Below are positions 22,188-33,527 of a DNA stretch of 64,000 nt, one piece after another. The translations under genes and the position numbers were made by a program. This DNA is from Sesbania bispinosa. Taxonomy: Eukaryota; Streptophyta; Magnoliopsida; Fabales; Fabaceae. The notes beneath the pieces are model-generated. The model was not told the origin of the DNA. It saw only the letters and a program-made list of their open reading frames with translations, and searched no databases. Numbering within the stretch: position 1 is the stretch's first letter; every line of letters starts with the position of its first letter. The stretch is from assembly GCA_026901365.1 (NCBI GenBank), contig QLOH01000026.1, forward strand, positions 2,294,001 through 2,358,000, in the 5' to 3' direction.

Positions 22188-22235
22188 TCACCAAAGCTTT
22201 ATGAGCTGGCCTTTTAACTTTCTGATGCCAGACTT
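22188..22235 (+). promoter_or_regulatory. Z motif copy 6, upstream of GEM-like copy C
   Basis: CCAAAGCTTTATGAGCTGGC, then TTTTAACTTTCTGATGCCAG. About 570 bp upstream of the copy C start. Confidence 0.55.
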
Positions 22236-22562
22236 CTCTAAATTCTGTTGCTATAAGTTAGGAGATAGTAAGGAGATGGTGTCAGTTTACCTCATGTGAC
22301 TATCTAAGATACGTATTATTTGCAATCAATAGATTTCTTGATCATTGTTTTCACTTTCTCTAAAATGGCTAAAGGGTGAAATGTGGATATTAAATTTATG
22401 AAAGTTCACTGCTAAAAAATGATGGTGAGATTAAATAAACTGTTGATATTCAAATAGTTTTATAATTTAATAGTTTATTATATATCCATGGGTTTAATTA
22501 CAATCTCAAACTCAGTATTTTAATTCTCCTCTGACGTTAATTCTTTATTTTACATAAACAAA

Positions 22563-22680
22563 TCACTCTTTAAGACTAGGCATGTTGACAGGACACGTGC
22601 CTACATGCTGATGTGGGAGACAACACAATCTTATGTTTTTGGCAAGAAGGAAAGGGCAGCATTCCCTGTACATAGATATG
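22563..22680. repeat. X block copy 2, Helitron empty site and G-box
   Basis: The junction at 22562/22563 is the unoccupied counterpart of the Helitron insertion site at 10776/17997. Contains CACGTG at 22594-22599, about 970 bp upstream of the copy C start. Confidence 0.7.
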
Positions 22681-22856
22681 TGCATTGATCTTGCCTTCGA
22701 AAGATTGACTCATCTTTGAAGAAATTGAAATAAAGGGCGACTAAAATTAAAAAAGTAGTCCATATCACTCATTAATTCTTGAAGATAATTAATCAGTCTC
22801 AGAATTTCAGATTTTTTTATGTGAGATCTGAAATTAAGTTACATGGACTCTGATTA

Positions 22857-23127
22857 GGGGGCATTTGGAAAAACAGCTTAATTAAACACTTATAACGTAA
22901 GCTTTTCTTTGATAAGCACTTAATGAATAAACTCTTAAGGAAAGTGGATGAAAATTGAAGATGAGACAGTGCTCTTAAATTCTGCATAAGTTATTCCATA
23001 AGTTACTCTGAAGAGCTTATTAAAATAAGCTGAAAACAGCTTATGAGCATGTCATAAGTTTATCCAAACACTTACATAAGTACTCATGTCATAATATAAG
23101 CTCAAATAGACTCTTCCAAGCACCCCC
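22857..23127. mobile_element. Tourist-like MITE with TTA target duplication
   Basis: Terminal inverted repeats GGGGGCATTTGGAA (left) and TTCCAAGCACCCCC (right), flanked on both sides by TTA (22854-22856 and 23128-23130). The paralogous sequence at about 18301-18314 lacks the element and has a single TTA, which proves the insertion. 271 bp, no coding content; PIF/Harbinger-type by target site and ends. Confidence 0.92.
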
Positions 23128-23394
23128 TTAATCTAAATTAGATTACCTCAGTTAAGGGGACAAAGTTCTCCCGATGACTATTTCTTCCCTTTACAAAATT
23201 CAAACCTAAAACCTTATCTAAAGAAAATCAAGTTTCTTCAGCCTGCATCAAGAAATGTGTCTTTAAATTAAATAAGAAAAACTGTCATTAATAAATGTAT
23301 TTTGAGATTAATTTAGTTTTAAAAAAATAAATACTATTTTTAAATTTTTAGGTCCCCTTTCTTGAAAATTAATCAAAATTCCCATGTATATATT

Positions 23395-24120
23395 CAAGTG
23401 TTTTGTTGTGCGTACGTGTGTGCATGTTTTCTCAAGTGGTGGTGTGAAAGAACACCAATTATGTACTTCAAGTTGTCATGTCAAGTGGGTAACACCTAAT
23501 GGTTTAAGAAGTTATCAATGCTACTCTAAGAACCTTATCATCTACCCCTAAAGTTAACTTTTATACCTTACAAGAGCCTTTTTCAGTAACCATTTTAGGG
23601 GTCCTCTACAAATCTTTCTGAAAGTTTGTGTTAACCAGAATAGCTTTGGGTCTCAAAATTTGTATCCATTTTCATACATTACATAGGACAGTCATTCATC
23701 AGCCTCAGAGACAAGTACTTCACTAATTATTATAAGGGGTAAAAAACAGAAATAATAATGGGTAAACATAAAGGCTGAGAATTGGTTTATATGCATTTTT
23801 AAAATCGAAGATAGGATTTTTATTGCCAAATAATGCTAAAAGGAAATAGCTCTAAACAAAAGAAAAGACTAGCTGTGGAGTAAGAAAGTGAAACAAAATC
23901 AATAAACTATTTGGACATAGCAGCCATTTCTTAAGTACTAGTCCTTCTGCATTCAGAAAAAAACTGTAGGATTCTTGCTTTCCAAAGGCATGAAAGGGAA
24001 CAAAGACAGGAGTTATCCTGAATCAGCATGTTTTCAGAATGTCTCTCAATCACACCCCGGCAAGGAAAAGTGGTGAAAGTCCAGGCCTCATATACAAGAT
24101 TACAAAACAGGAACATATTA
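23395..24120 (-). repeat. Y block copy 4
   Basis: Related to the Y blocks at 5000, 6780 and 18900 and closest to 5000-5625 (shares ACATTCTGAAAACATGCTGA on the minus strand). It separates two parts of a spacer that is continuous at 18300-18500, so it was inserted or rearranged here. Confidence 0.5.
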
Positions 24121-24239
24121 TTGAGTCATTGACCAACACACGCCAATCCTCAATCCTCATTGACCAACTTGAGTTTTACTGATCAAATATTTCACTACTA
24201 TAACTTGTTAATTTAATCAATAATGGTTAGTGAAACTAA

Positions 24240-24720
24240 TTCACTGATTATATTAAAATGAGTATTCATTTATTAACGCCATCTGATCATACTCCCTCTT
24301 TATTATTTCTAATCATAATTGAAAGTCTCAAATTTTACTTAATTATACATAAAATTTATTAAAAGACTGTTAGATGGTATGGTACAAATATGAAATACGA
24401 ACTCCTGTTCCTGAAAACTTTTTAACAAGTGGACAGCAACACTTAAAACACATCTACACTCTTTATCTCAGATCACAAGTTAGACTTCTTTGGTTCTATA
24501 AATCCATAACAGTTTCTTTTTCCTTTCTATCTGCTTTTCCTCTTCCACTATGGTCTATATGGTGGTATCATATCAGAGTATGCTTTTTTTTTCTTACCAT
24601 AACCTCCTTTCATGGATCTCTAGCATAATTCCTTTCCTAGGACATATAGATACTACCTTCAAAGGAAACTGGTTGGTGTGAACTATGTAGTGTTGAGTGA
24701 GGAATCATATCATGCTTGAT
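24240..24720. repeat. Duplicated spacer paired with 18420-18895
   Basis: Collinear copy of the spacer at 18420-18895. No coding content. Confidence 0.55.
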
Positions 24721-25069
24721 GCATCCTTAAAAGGGGTACTGTTATTTTTGCTTGATGATTCTTTCTTTCCATTTGCAAAAGCATTCTGGTTTCTTAGCAT
24801 TGCAGGCCAGCAAGTACATAAGGTTTGCTTCTATGGCGCATAGTAGGTAGAACCAAATGCAGAATTTTCCAATTGGCCATTTCTTGCATGCAATATGCTG
24901 TCAGCTGACATACATGTATCTCTTCCTTTCCTTGTAAGAAAAAAAAAAAGATGAAAGTACCCTCCTTGATAATACATGGAATTCTTTTTCATTTACTTGT
25001 GCTTGATGAGATGAGCGTCAAGTATTGCTGCCTTCTTTTCTTATATTGCTTGCTTATGTGAGGATGCAT

Positions 25070-25120
25070 CATCAAATCAAAGCCTTTGAGCTGTAATTTT
25101 AACTTTCTGATGGCAGCTAG
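25070..25120 (+). promoter_or_regulatory. Z motif copy 7 (no gene attached)
   Basis: GTGAGGATGCATCATC, then GAGCTGTAATTTTAACTTTC and TGATGGCAGC. Both arms changed in the second half of the stem, keeping GCTG/CAGC paired. No GEM-like exon adjacent. Confidence 0.45.
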
Positions 25121-26382
25121 CTAGCTTCTTTGAAGGAAAAAGAAAAGGAGAAGGTGACGTATATCCAATCCTATCATATACTATACATATTCCCCATGTG
25201 ACTGGTACTGATTGCAATCACAGACTGCTCTCTACTACATGACTCAAAAGTTAATGAGTATATTAAAGTTCACTGCAATTAAAAATGTTTATAAGACTTC
25301 TTAGGAGGATAAAATTCGGATATGTGTGAAGGTTCTAAGAGAATAAAAAGCTTTCAGGATTTTATGACTAGTAAAGCAAAATCAACCAATGATGAAATTG
25401 AAGTTGTAGTCAATGGGGCAAAATGGGAATAGATTTTATGTTGAAAAGATTAAAATTTTCTGTGTCTATTCTCTTTTTGTAAATATTCACAAAATTTGAT
25501 AGAGTATATCACTATGGAGAGATATATACAAATTTTAACATAAAAAAGATTCACTCTCATGTCATGTCATAATAGATAAACTCCAGCAGAATAGGCAGGC
25601 AAGCTTACAGCATACGAGCCCACTTGCAGAACAACAAAATCTCTTGCTTTCCTGTCAATAGGGAACAGGCGGCATTCCCTGTATATAAATAGAGGGGTGA
25701 ATTTTTCACACCTTTTTCCATATCCATTTCACATATCTTGTGTTTTCATCACATTCACATATTATCCTATTATATCTCTTTGATTCTTTCTTTCTTTCCT
25801 ATCATACTTACATTTACAAAAGATATAAATGTAATGTAATGGAGTTGAGTATGAAACATTCATTATAGATATCATATAATAAATAGATATCACTTTTATG
25901 TTGGTTTGGAAATTGGAATGGTTGACTCAGCTAGATTTTGAACAAATTGAGAGGACCAAAAACATTGCATTTTAAGAGGCCAGGGGCACATGCTTTTGTG
26001 TTTTTGGAAAAGGGAATGGCCAAATCATTGACTATTTTCCCTTGCATGGACCATTAAGAATATACTATATCTGAAGCTTGTGACATGAACACAAAAATTA
26101 ATGTGTAGAGGATGATGGGCAAAAAGTGGATTTTCTCTTGCATTTCTAGTTTTTATTTTATTATCCAAATTTCTCTGGGTTTTACTTGTATTAGGAAAAG
26201 GGCAAGTGATGAAGAGAAAACAGGCTATTTTTTAATTGAAACTCTGGCAGTCCATCTTTGATGGGTCAAATAAAGTATAAGTAGGCTTGCTGGTAAAAGA
26301 TAAATAAGAAGAAATGAAAAGTGTATTGACACATTGTGTGCTGGGAGCAGTCGGGGAAGAAGAAAGAGTCTTCCACATGCTT
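25121..26382. other. Spacer with a degenerate X-like stretch
   Basis: No gene supported. Around 25615-25690 there is sequence resembling the end of the X block (GGCGGCATTCCCTGTA). The rest is AT-rich. Confidence 0.4.
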
Positions 26383-26440
26383 CGTGGAAAAGGAAATTGC
26401 CAAATCATTCCCACATCATCCATCACCATGCCCCACATGG
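26383..26440 (+). repeat. W block copy 3
   Basis: GGAAAAGGAAATTGCCAAAT then CATTCCCACATCATC. Highly similar to copy 2. Confidence 0.55.
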
Positions 26441-26619
26441 AATGTTGATAGTAAAAGCTTCTTCCTCATCATCAATCACCATGATATATTTTTTTATTTG
26501 TTGTACATGTTGTCAAGTGGTATGAAAGAACCCCATACTACACACTTATCATCTACCCATCATAAAGTTAAATTAAATACCCTTTGAAAGTGTGTACCAT
26601 TCAAAAACAAGATAAATGC

Positions 26620-26703
26620 ATCACTGTATAAAGGGAATGCCGCCCTTTCCCTCTTGCCAAAAGCAATAGATTTTGTTGTCTCCCACGTGATCTTGAAGAG
26701 GGA
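26620..26703 (-). repeat. X block copy 3 (inverted), second Helitron empty site
   Basis: Reverse orientation of the X block, with CACGTG at 26684-26689, about 1.2 kb upstream of the copy D start. Read on the minus strand it continues ACAAACAAA then TCCCTCTTCAAG across 26704/26703, again without the Helitron. Confidence 0.65.
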
Positions 26704-27299
26704 TTTGTTTGTGTAAAAGTAAAATAAAGAATTTACTTGAGAGAAGAAAATAACGAGTTATATAGCCATCATTGAAAATCAATGGTTGGATTTGATTTGA
26801 GACTGTAATCAAATTCGCACACATATGTAACAAATTGTTATGACGTTATTTAAATCTTATCCATTGACATTCTAATTAATATCTATAATTTCTCAATTTT
26901 TTTCCTCTTACAGTAAATCCATTTGTAGAGTAGCAGCATCTTTTGGAGAGCGCAAGTATCTTGACACATCAACTTGTACTTGTCTTTCAATATTGTTTGA
27001 TTCTGTTTAACTTAGTGTGCATGTAATCCTAAAGCAGTGAGAGGTTCTTATTCTTTTAGAACCTCCACACCACATCCCAACTTTAGGCTGATCAAACTAT
27101 CTCTGAAAAGTCTCACCAGCATTTTAGTTTAGCAGTGCACTTTCATAAATTTAATATCCTCATTTTACCCTACAACCATGTTAGAGAAAGTGAAAATGGT
27201 CTTTTAGGTCGAGGAGTCTGTTGATTGCGAATAGTCACATGGGATAAACTTAACCATCTCTTTATCCTACCTTATCGCGGGAGAATTTAGAGAAGTCTA

Positions 27300-27340
27300 A
27301 CATCAGAAAGTTAAAATGCCAGCTCATAAAGCTTTGCTAA
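27300..27340 (-). promoter_or_regulatory. Z motif copy 8, upstream of GEM-like copy D
   Basis: Inverted copy: TCAGAAAGTTAAAATGCCAG then CTCATAAAGCTTTG on the plus strand. About 530 bp upstream of copy D, the same relative orientation and distance as in copies B and C. Confidence 0.55.
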
Positions 27341-27724
27341 TGCATCCTCACATAAGCAGTTGTATTTGAAAAGTGCAGTTCTCCAATGGATTGAGTGACA
27401 ACATGCAATATAGAGTTTTATTTCCTTGTTTCGATCAACCACTATGGTGACTTGCTGCTGAAGATAATAAACGTCTCTCTAAGCCTCCAAAAACTAACCC
27501 TTTTCAAGAATTTTTTTAATGTTTTTAAAAAAGTTGACTTCATCTTTCTGTACCATTTTTTTTCTAAAAGCAACCAAACATTCCATGATGTTAAAATATT
27601 ATCTTGAATAACTTTCCTTCAAGTTGCCATGTCAGTGTCTTTATATCAATCACGACCATGGTGATGATCCAAGGTTGAGTCATCCCACCAAAGGGTCAAC
27701 ATTCACTTCCCTAATTTTCATCCC

Positions 27725-27732
27725 TTTAAATA
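27725..27732 (+). promoter_or_regulatory. Mutated TATA box of GEM-like copy D
   Basis: TTTAAATA, 131 bp upstream of the copy D start, where copies B and C have TATAAATA. Confidence 0.5.
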
Positions 27733-27862
27733 CCTCTTTGGGATCCAAGTGACTTATCAACCCAAGTGACAATAGCTTTCTTAGCAATCTATCAGCTCAG
27801 ACCATTCCTCTTCACCTATTGCTAGTCCTTTCAATAAAACAGAAACCTTATTATCATCCAAT

Positions 27863-28881
27863 ATGCAGACCTCACTTCTTCATGAGCTAGTTGTTGGAAC
27901 TCCAATCATCTCAGCAACATGTGATCCGCTTCAAAAATCAGTTAACAGATACTTACCTGATCCTGCCACTCAATGCCAATATCCAACCACAACATCAAAG
28001 CAAAGTAAAATTTTCTTTTCCTTTACAGACAAATATTTAATTTATTATGAAGTATTGATGGTTTTACCAATATTGAGAGCGTTCAATGTTTCAGGTAGAG
28101 TATATTTGGTTAAGAACAAGCTTGCAAGGAAGGCCAACAATAGTCTTTCACAAGGAGTCCAAGAACATGGTGAGTATCCTTGTAATTGTAAGCCTAGATG
28201 TGTTTTCAAGCGATATGACACTGATGATGTACTATTTATGAAAACCATACATTTTCTTTGGTGGATGATATAGCTAAGAATATGAACATATCTAAGTCTA
28301 TTTATATAACTCTGAAATTGCAGTGAGACTGGGGACAAATATATCTGAAACTATTAAGAGGAAGTTGAGCTTAGGGGCTCGGATTCTTCAGGTTGGTGGA
28401 GTGGAGAAAGTCTTTAAGCAGTACTTTAGTGTTAAAGAAGGGGAGAAGCTGTTGAAAGCTTCTCTGTGTTATCTGTCCACCACATCTGGCCCTCTAGCAG
28501 GTTTCTCTTCATCTCCAATGACAAGGTTGCCTTTTGCAGTGAAAGATCAATGAAAGTCTTCAATCAAAAAGGTCAAAATGTGCAGGATCCGTTATAAGGT
28601 AAGTCACGGAGTAATATATACATAATCCTCTATTCCTTTTTATACCTCTCAGTTTCCCCTAATTAAGATTTGTTCAAGTTCTGAAAGGTATATATGTCAT
28701 GTACAGGTCGTCATTCCATTGAAGAAGATCAAGTGTGTGAACCAAAGTCAAAATGTTGAGAAGCCACACAGAAGTACATAGAGATAGTCACAGTGGACAA
28801 TTTTGATTTCTGGTTATGGGTGTCTTAAAATATCAGAAAACTTTGAATATCTTGAGCATGCAGTTTCTCAAGCTTAGATGA
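27863..28881 (+). pseudogene. GEM-like GRAM-domain pseudogene, copy D
   Basis: Inverted relative of copies B and C. Exons recognisable at 27863-28004, 28095-28169, 28324-28601 and from about 28707 to 28881. Exon 1 and exon 2 are open; exon 2 is 75 nt, keeping five codons (Asn-Lys-Leu-Ala-Arg) lost in B and C. In exon 3 a single C is missing near 28507 (GGTTTC then TCTTC), so the frame ends in TGA at about 28551; an extra A near 28577 would restore frame. In exon 4 single bases are missing near 28769, 28816 and 28849. TATA box is altered. Likely a true pseudogene, though the window-wide indel pattern makes residual sequence error possible for some of the breaks. Confidence 0.85.
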
Positions 28882-28999
28882 ATGAACAGAAAAATCAACA
28901 GTTTGAATATAAAGAACCAAGGCTGGAAGCTTCATGTTGTTAGGTCAAACACAAACATCAGAGACAAGAAATGATCAGAAACAAACTATAAATTGGGCA

Positions 29000-29440
29000 G
29001 CTATAATTGAAAGTATTGGGCTTCGTCTCTGATAAGAGGGATTTCACTTCATTGTATTATCCATCCTGCTGCACAAAACATCTTGTTGAACTTTGGCTTT
29101 TCACTCAATATTGACCCAAGATATAGTGACTGGATGTGGTTCATATCTGCAGAGTTACAGACTTGGCTGCCAGAATTTTGTGGATGAATGCTGTGAATGC
29201 AAGAGTTCATCATTTGGTGCCTGCTTTGTTGCAGAATCCAAGCCACATTTATTCAGTGGCTGGCAATGCTAAGGACCCGACTGCTTCTGCAGACGGTATC
29301 CATCCATTCATCCATCTTGGGACAGGCCTATTTTAGAGTTCTATGAAGGGAGATTATGGTTTTGGTAGAAGAAAAGTAAATAGAAAAGGAGAGAAGCAAC
29401 TGTTATGGGATCCAATGAACAAAGAAGTTCAATTTGGGAT
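29000..29440 (+). pseudogene. U block, copy D-linked gene fragment
   Basis: Homologous to the U blocks 3' of copies B and C, again just 3' of the GEM-like gene and on the same strand. Conserved NARVHHLVPALLQNPSHIYS, but the upstream part is frameshifted. Family unrecognised. Confidence 0.45.
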
Positions 29441-29444
29441 GAGA

Positions 29445-30714
29445 TAATGTATTTAGATGTTTAGCAAGCTTTGTTGTCCAACTACTATTGGATTTATTAT
29501 GTATAAGTTTTTGGAACCAGATTTTGGGTTTCAAATTGTATTCATACCATCCAACTCTTTAAATCAAATTTATTTATAATTAGAGACTGAAGAGCCAAAC
29601 CTGAAATGTGTTCTTCTGTTGCTCATCCACTGCACCAAGATAAAAGATAACAAGAAGCAGTTGTAGAAGATTTGTCAGTAACAATCAGCAGAGAATCATA
29701 AAAGAAAAGAAGAATGCAAACTAAGGTTGATTTGGAATGCTTACAATTTTCCATAAGGGACTGCAACTGTTTGACTGCTAAAAACGATGTTATTTTGTTT
29801 TGTTGGAAATTGTAGCAAATTGATGACTATATTATGGTTATGAATGAGAATATAAATAATTCTTTTTTCTTCTTTCTCTCGATCAACTAATCAGCTCCCA
29901 CAAATATGAGAGCCAGGGTTCTCTAACGTATTACAGTTTGTAGTGACAGTGGCATCTCATTCTAAACTAAAAAGCAATTAAGCAGTGTAATAATTTCTAG
30001 CCAATTACAACTAAAGGATATAGTCAAATAAATTCTATGGTATTCTGCTACACAATTTAAGCAGGGGGCTCGACCATGTTCACTTCACTGTTCTATTCCT
30101 TGTAAGGAAAACAAGGAAAAAATAAACTTTCTTTTTTTTTCCCCTTTTTTCAGAGAAGAAGAAACAAACCTATTTCACAACAATTGTGTTCATCTTCCTA
30201 ACTATCTGTGAATGCATTTTTTCAATGATTGAATACCCTAACCATAATAATAAACCATGCCGAAGCGGCGAAGCCTAAACCCGTCTTCTGAATATGCTTT
30301 GTATGCAAAGCAACTATACACATAATAAATCAAATCTAGACAAAAACTGAACTTACTTGCATTAGACATCCACTTAAAGGGAAAAATCAGGCATAATTAA
30401 ATAAATAAAAATGAAATGGTTCAATGAGTGATTAGAATTAGACTATGCAACATGAAACACTGGATCCAAAAGAAACTCATTAGGATACAATTCACAAACC
30501 TGCTGCGGTTCCACGGTTAATAATTTGGAAGGTTCGAGATACTGGCCTGGTTCCGTTGATTAAATTAGAGAGCGAAAGGGTCTTTTTATTTTGAATTATG
30601 CTAATATTCTCATTCCAATCCATTGGGCAAGTGCCGAGAGTGGTTGAGCATAAAAAAATGCATGCATTGCACAAGAAGCCCTAACAGTAACACGTAGGCT
30701 AACCAAAAATAAAA
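29445..30714. other. Intergenic, no gene recognised
   Basis: The duplicated block ends near 29620. The remainder up to the tRNA gene has no coding exon I can support. A slightly GC-richer patch lies at 30250-30290 and another at 30490-30620, possibly UTR or old exon sequence of an unknown gene. Confidence 0.4.
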
Positions 30715-30787
30715 CGCCGTTGCCGGGGATCGAACCCGGGTCACCCGCGTGACAGGCGGGAATACTCACCACTATACTAACAACGAC
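30715..30787 (-). tRNA. tRNA-Asp (GTC)
   Basis: Complete 73-nt cloverleaf on the minus strand. Acceptor stem GTCGTTG pairs with CAACGGC (one T-G pair), discriminator G, anticodon loop CCTGTCACG with anticodon GTC between the CCCGC/GCGGG stem, T-arm GGGTTCGATCC. Internal promoter boxes A (TAGTATAGTGG) and B (GGTTCGATCC) are present. No intron. A nuclear tRNA of standard sequence. Confidence 0.97.
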
Positions 30788-31009
30788 CTTGTTGATGGTA
30801 TTGTTCGTCAGCTTGCATAAGAATTCAACAATATTACGAGGTAAGTCTGGTTGGCTGAATGAAAACTGAGCTGTGAAAATTCACATGACAGGTGGTAGCA
30901 AATATCCATTCTTTATTTTTCTTAAGAGAGAATATACTGCATAAATCTATGTTTGCCAATCAGTTTAATTGAGAAAGATTGCCCATTAAATCACATTGCT
31001 TACTTTTTG

Positions 31010-31282
31010 GTGAATAGAATCAGAAATATTAGCAGGAAATTTATGGAAGAATCTTGGCATCATACATACCTACAGAGAAGCAAATAGTGTTGCTGATAGG
31101 TTTGTTAAATTTGGGTTGGGTATTGATGAACAACTTAGGGTTTTTGAGAATTTTCTTCACTTTGCTCTTATGTCTTTTTATTTTTTATAACTTTGGAGTT
31201 AGTGTCCATAGGGGTAGTTTCTAGTTTCTTTTAGTTTTTGTTTGGCCTTTTCGGCCCATTTACTCATCAAGAAAAAAAAACC
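31010..31282 (+). mobile_element. 5'-truncated LINE 3' end (RNase H tail)
   Basis: Reads HTYREANSVADRFVKFGLG and a short tail before a stop, the C-terminal end of a plant LINE-type RNase H domain (the conserved REAN-ADRL-like element), followed by UTR and an A-run at about 31271-31280. A typical dead-on-arrival insertion. Confidence 0.7.
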
Positions 31283-31710
31283 GCATCGTTATTAAAAGAA
31301 TCGGTCTGACCGGGAATTGGTCTATTATGCTGAAAGAATCAGCTAGTTTCAAAATCGGTGGGAACTGGTCAAACCGGTCAAAAATCGACGTCAGAGAACC
31401 GGTTGAACCGCCATTTTTGAAAAAAATAAATTTTGTTATTTTTTTAATTTTTTTATTTAATCTAAAATATTTTGAGATAAATAAAGATAAAATTTTAAGT
31501 ATTACACATACAATAAGGTTAATTGTATTAATTCATAATATTATATGTCTTGATTTTGTGTGATTTTATTACTTAAAATATAATCTAATATTTAAAATAT
31601 ATATTTAATCATTGTCAATTCGACCACGGTTCAACCACAGTCCAACCATCGAACCGTGAACCAATGCCTTCACCGATTCAATTGTCGGCCTGTTTTAAAA
31701 ACCATAAATA
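31283..31710. mobile_element. MITE with GGTT/ACCGG-rich inverted arms, copy 1
   Basis: Left arm contains CGGTCTGACCGGGAATTGGT and right arm CGATTCAATTGTCGGCCTGTTTTAAAAAC. AT-rich centre. Same family as 43018-43509. Exact ends and target duplication not resolved. Confidence 0.55.
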
Positions 31711-33164
31711 GTGTTATGGGCAACCAGGATCTGATCTGGTTACCCGTCTATCCCCAATCCGAATTAGCACATAACTCGGAATATACATGCATATAGAAGC
31801 ACACTCTTCGCTAACGTGGCATAATCTCATTAAGACACCCTAAATGACAGAATCCTCTCCATATTCAGAGCGACACTTGGACACTCCACTCACTCTCCAT
31901 TCACACTTATAGAAGCTTCTACGAGCCTTATAAATACCTACATGCAAGCCCTTAACAAGGTACACTATCTTCATATTTTGTCAGCACTTTGTCAAAATAC
32001 AAACTGACTTCTGGGTTGAGTGTCTTCGCAGGCACGACAACCATTTTCCCAAAACACTAGTGAGGAGCTTGGAGGATTGAAGGTGTACAAGAGCTTGGTA
32101 AAGCTAGAGAAGTTCGTTAAGATCAATGGTAGATCAAAAGAGTCTTAAAAACACTATAAAAATTTTTACGGGACATCTTATCAGAGAACGTTTTACAGGG
32201 AAGAAAAAGGTTCGCATAGGCATGTAATATAGTGTGTTTGGTTTAGGTTTCGTAAACTTGAGTATGTCTGAATATGTGATTTTAAGTAAACTTTCATATA
32301 AATTAAATGTGATTTAGATGATATGAATAAAAAATATATGTAGGATGGAGAGAAATATGGAAGAGAAAATTGGAGTGGAGATGAATATGTGAGAAATAAA
32401 TTCCACTCTATTTCTCATCTCTTGAAGAGAGGATTATTTTGGGTGGGACCCACACTTTAAAATTTTCTTCTCTTATATCTCTTATACCAAACAGATAAAG
32501 ATTGTCATAATTGTAATTGAATTACTAAGATGAACATGATATTAATTTTTATTTAGGTTTTATTTTATTGATTTTAAGAATAGTTGATAATAAACTAACC
32601 ATAAAAATAAACACATTTGCACCAATTTATACTTTGTGATAATTTATTTAACATGACAATGAAATATATGCACACTATTTTATCTATTAAAATAAAATGT
32701 ATAGCTTTATTAAATATGAAGTATGTAAATAAAAAGGTACAAATAAGAAATATATTTTTATAGTATAATAATACAATTTTGAAGTAACAAAAAAAATACA
32801 ATTTTGAAATAATAATTACAATCAACATAAAACTAATTATTATAAACTTCTTGTGTATGTTTACTTTGAATGCAAATTTTTGCCTCCCTTCTCATTTTCT
32901 TCATCAGTCTTACATCAAACAATCTTAGTTACGGAGCACACTGAAATAAATCCCTATTAGCCGGTACTAACTTGTTAGATGAGTGGACTTTTTTTTTTCT
33001 ACCAAGAAAGGCAAAGCCCCAAACACAAAAAGAACAAACTAAGTTATTGCTTTACAAACGAAAGTTCCACTAGACAAATAAGCCTTAAGCAAGTGCAGTA
33101 ATTGAGATGGTGGAATGTCTAATCGATGAATCCCAAAGTCAAATTGAAAGGCAAAACTTATCAG
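31711..33164. other. Intergenic, AT-rich
   Basis: No gene supported. A GTGTTTGGTTTAGG end near 32236 and ACCAAACATAT near 33708 may be the inverted ends of one MITE that encloses the RNase H fragment, but this is weak. Confidence 0.35.
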
Positions 33165-33527
33165 TCAGTCAACTACAATATTGCCTTCTCGAAAGCAATG
33201 ATTCATTTTTATAGAGGGATTTGACTGAATGAGTTGTCTAATAGCAGAGACAATAGGATAACAAGGATGAAATTGGAGACATCCATTGTTAATAAAAGAA
33301 ACAACACAAAGTGAATTAGATTCCATCCATAACTCGTGGTAATTACAATTGTCAGTCATAACCAAAGCAAAGTAGATCCTCCATAGTTCAAACGTGTTAA
33401 TAGAAGTCACTCCTATATTGCTGGATGAGTGAACGCTGATACAACATGAACCTTTATTCCATAACATATAATAGAAGAAAAATGCCATGAAAAGGCAAAT
33501 CCAACATGTATAACTATATAACCCCAC
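33165..33527 (-). pseudogene. Reverse-transposon RNase H fragment
   Basis: An isolated open frame whose C-terminal two thirds read like plant LINE/RNase H-like domains: ELW-IYFALVM, then ELWMESNSLCVVSFINNGC and IKMNHCFREGN. No reverse transcriptase or upstream domain is nearby, and the frame stops before the expected ADxLA end. A relic of a LINE-type element or of an RNase H-like gene. Confidence 0.65.

Noticed and set aside
26232..26587. Overlapping short frames covering the W block
   Set aside because: Frames differ among W copies, so conservation is of the DNA, not of a peptide.
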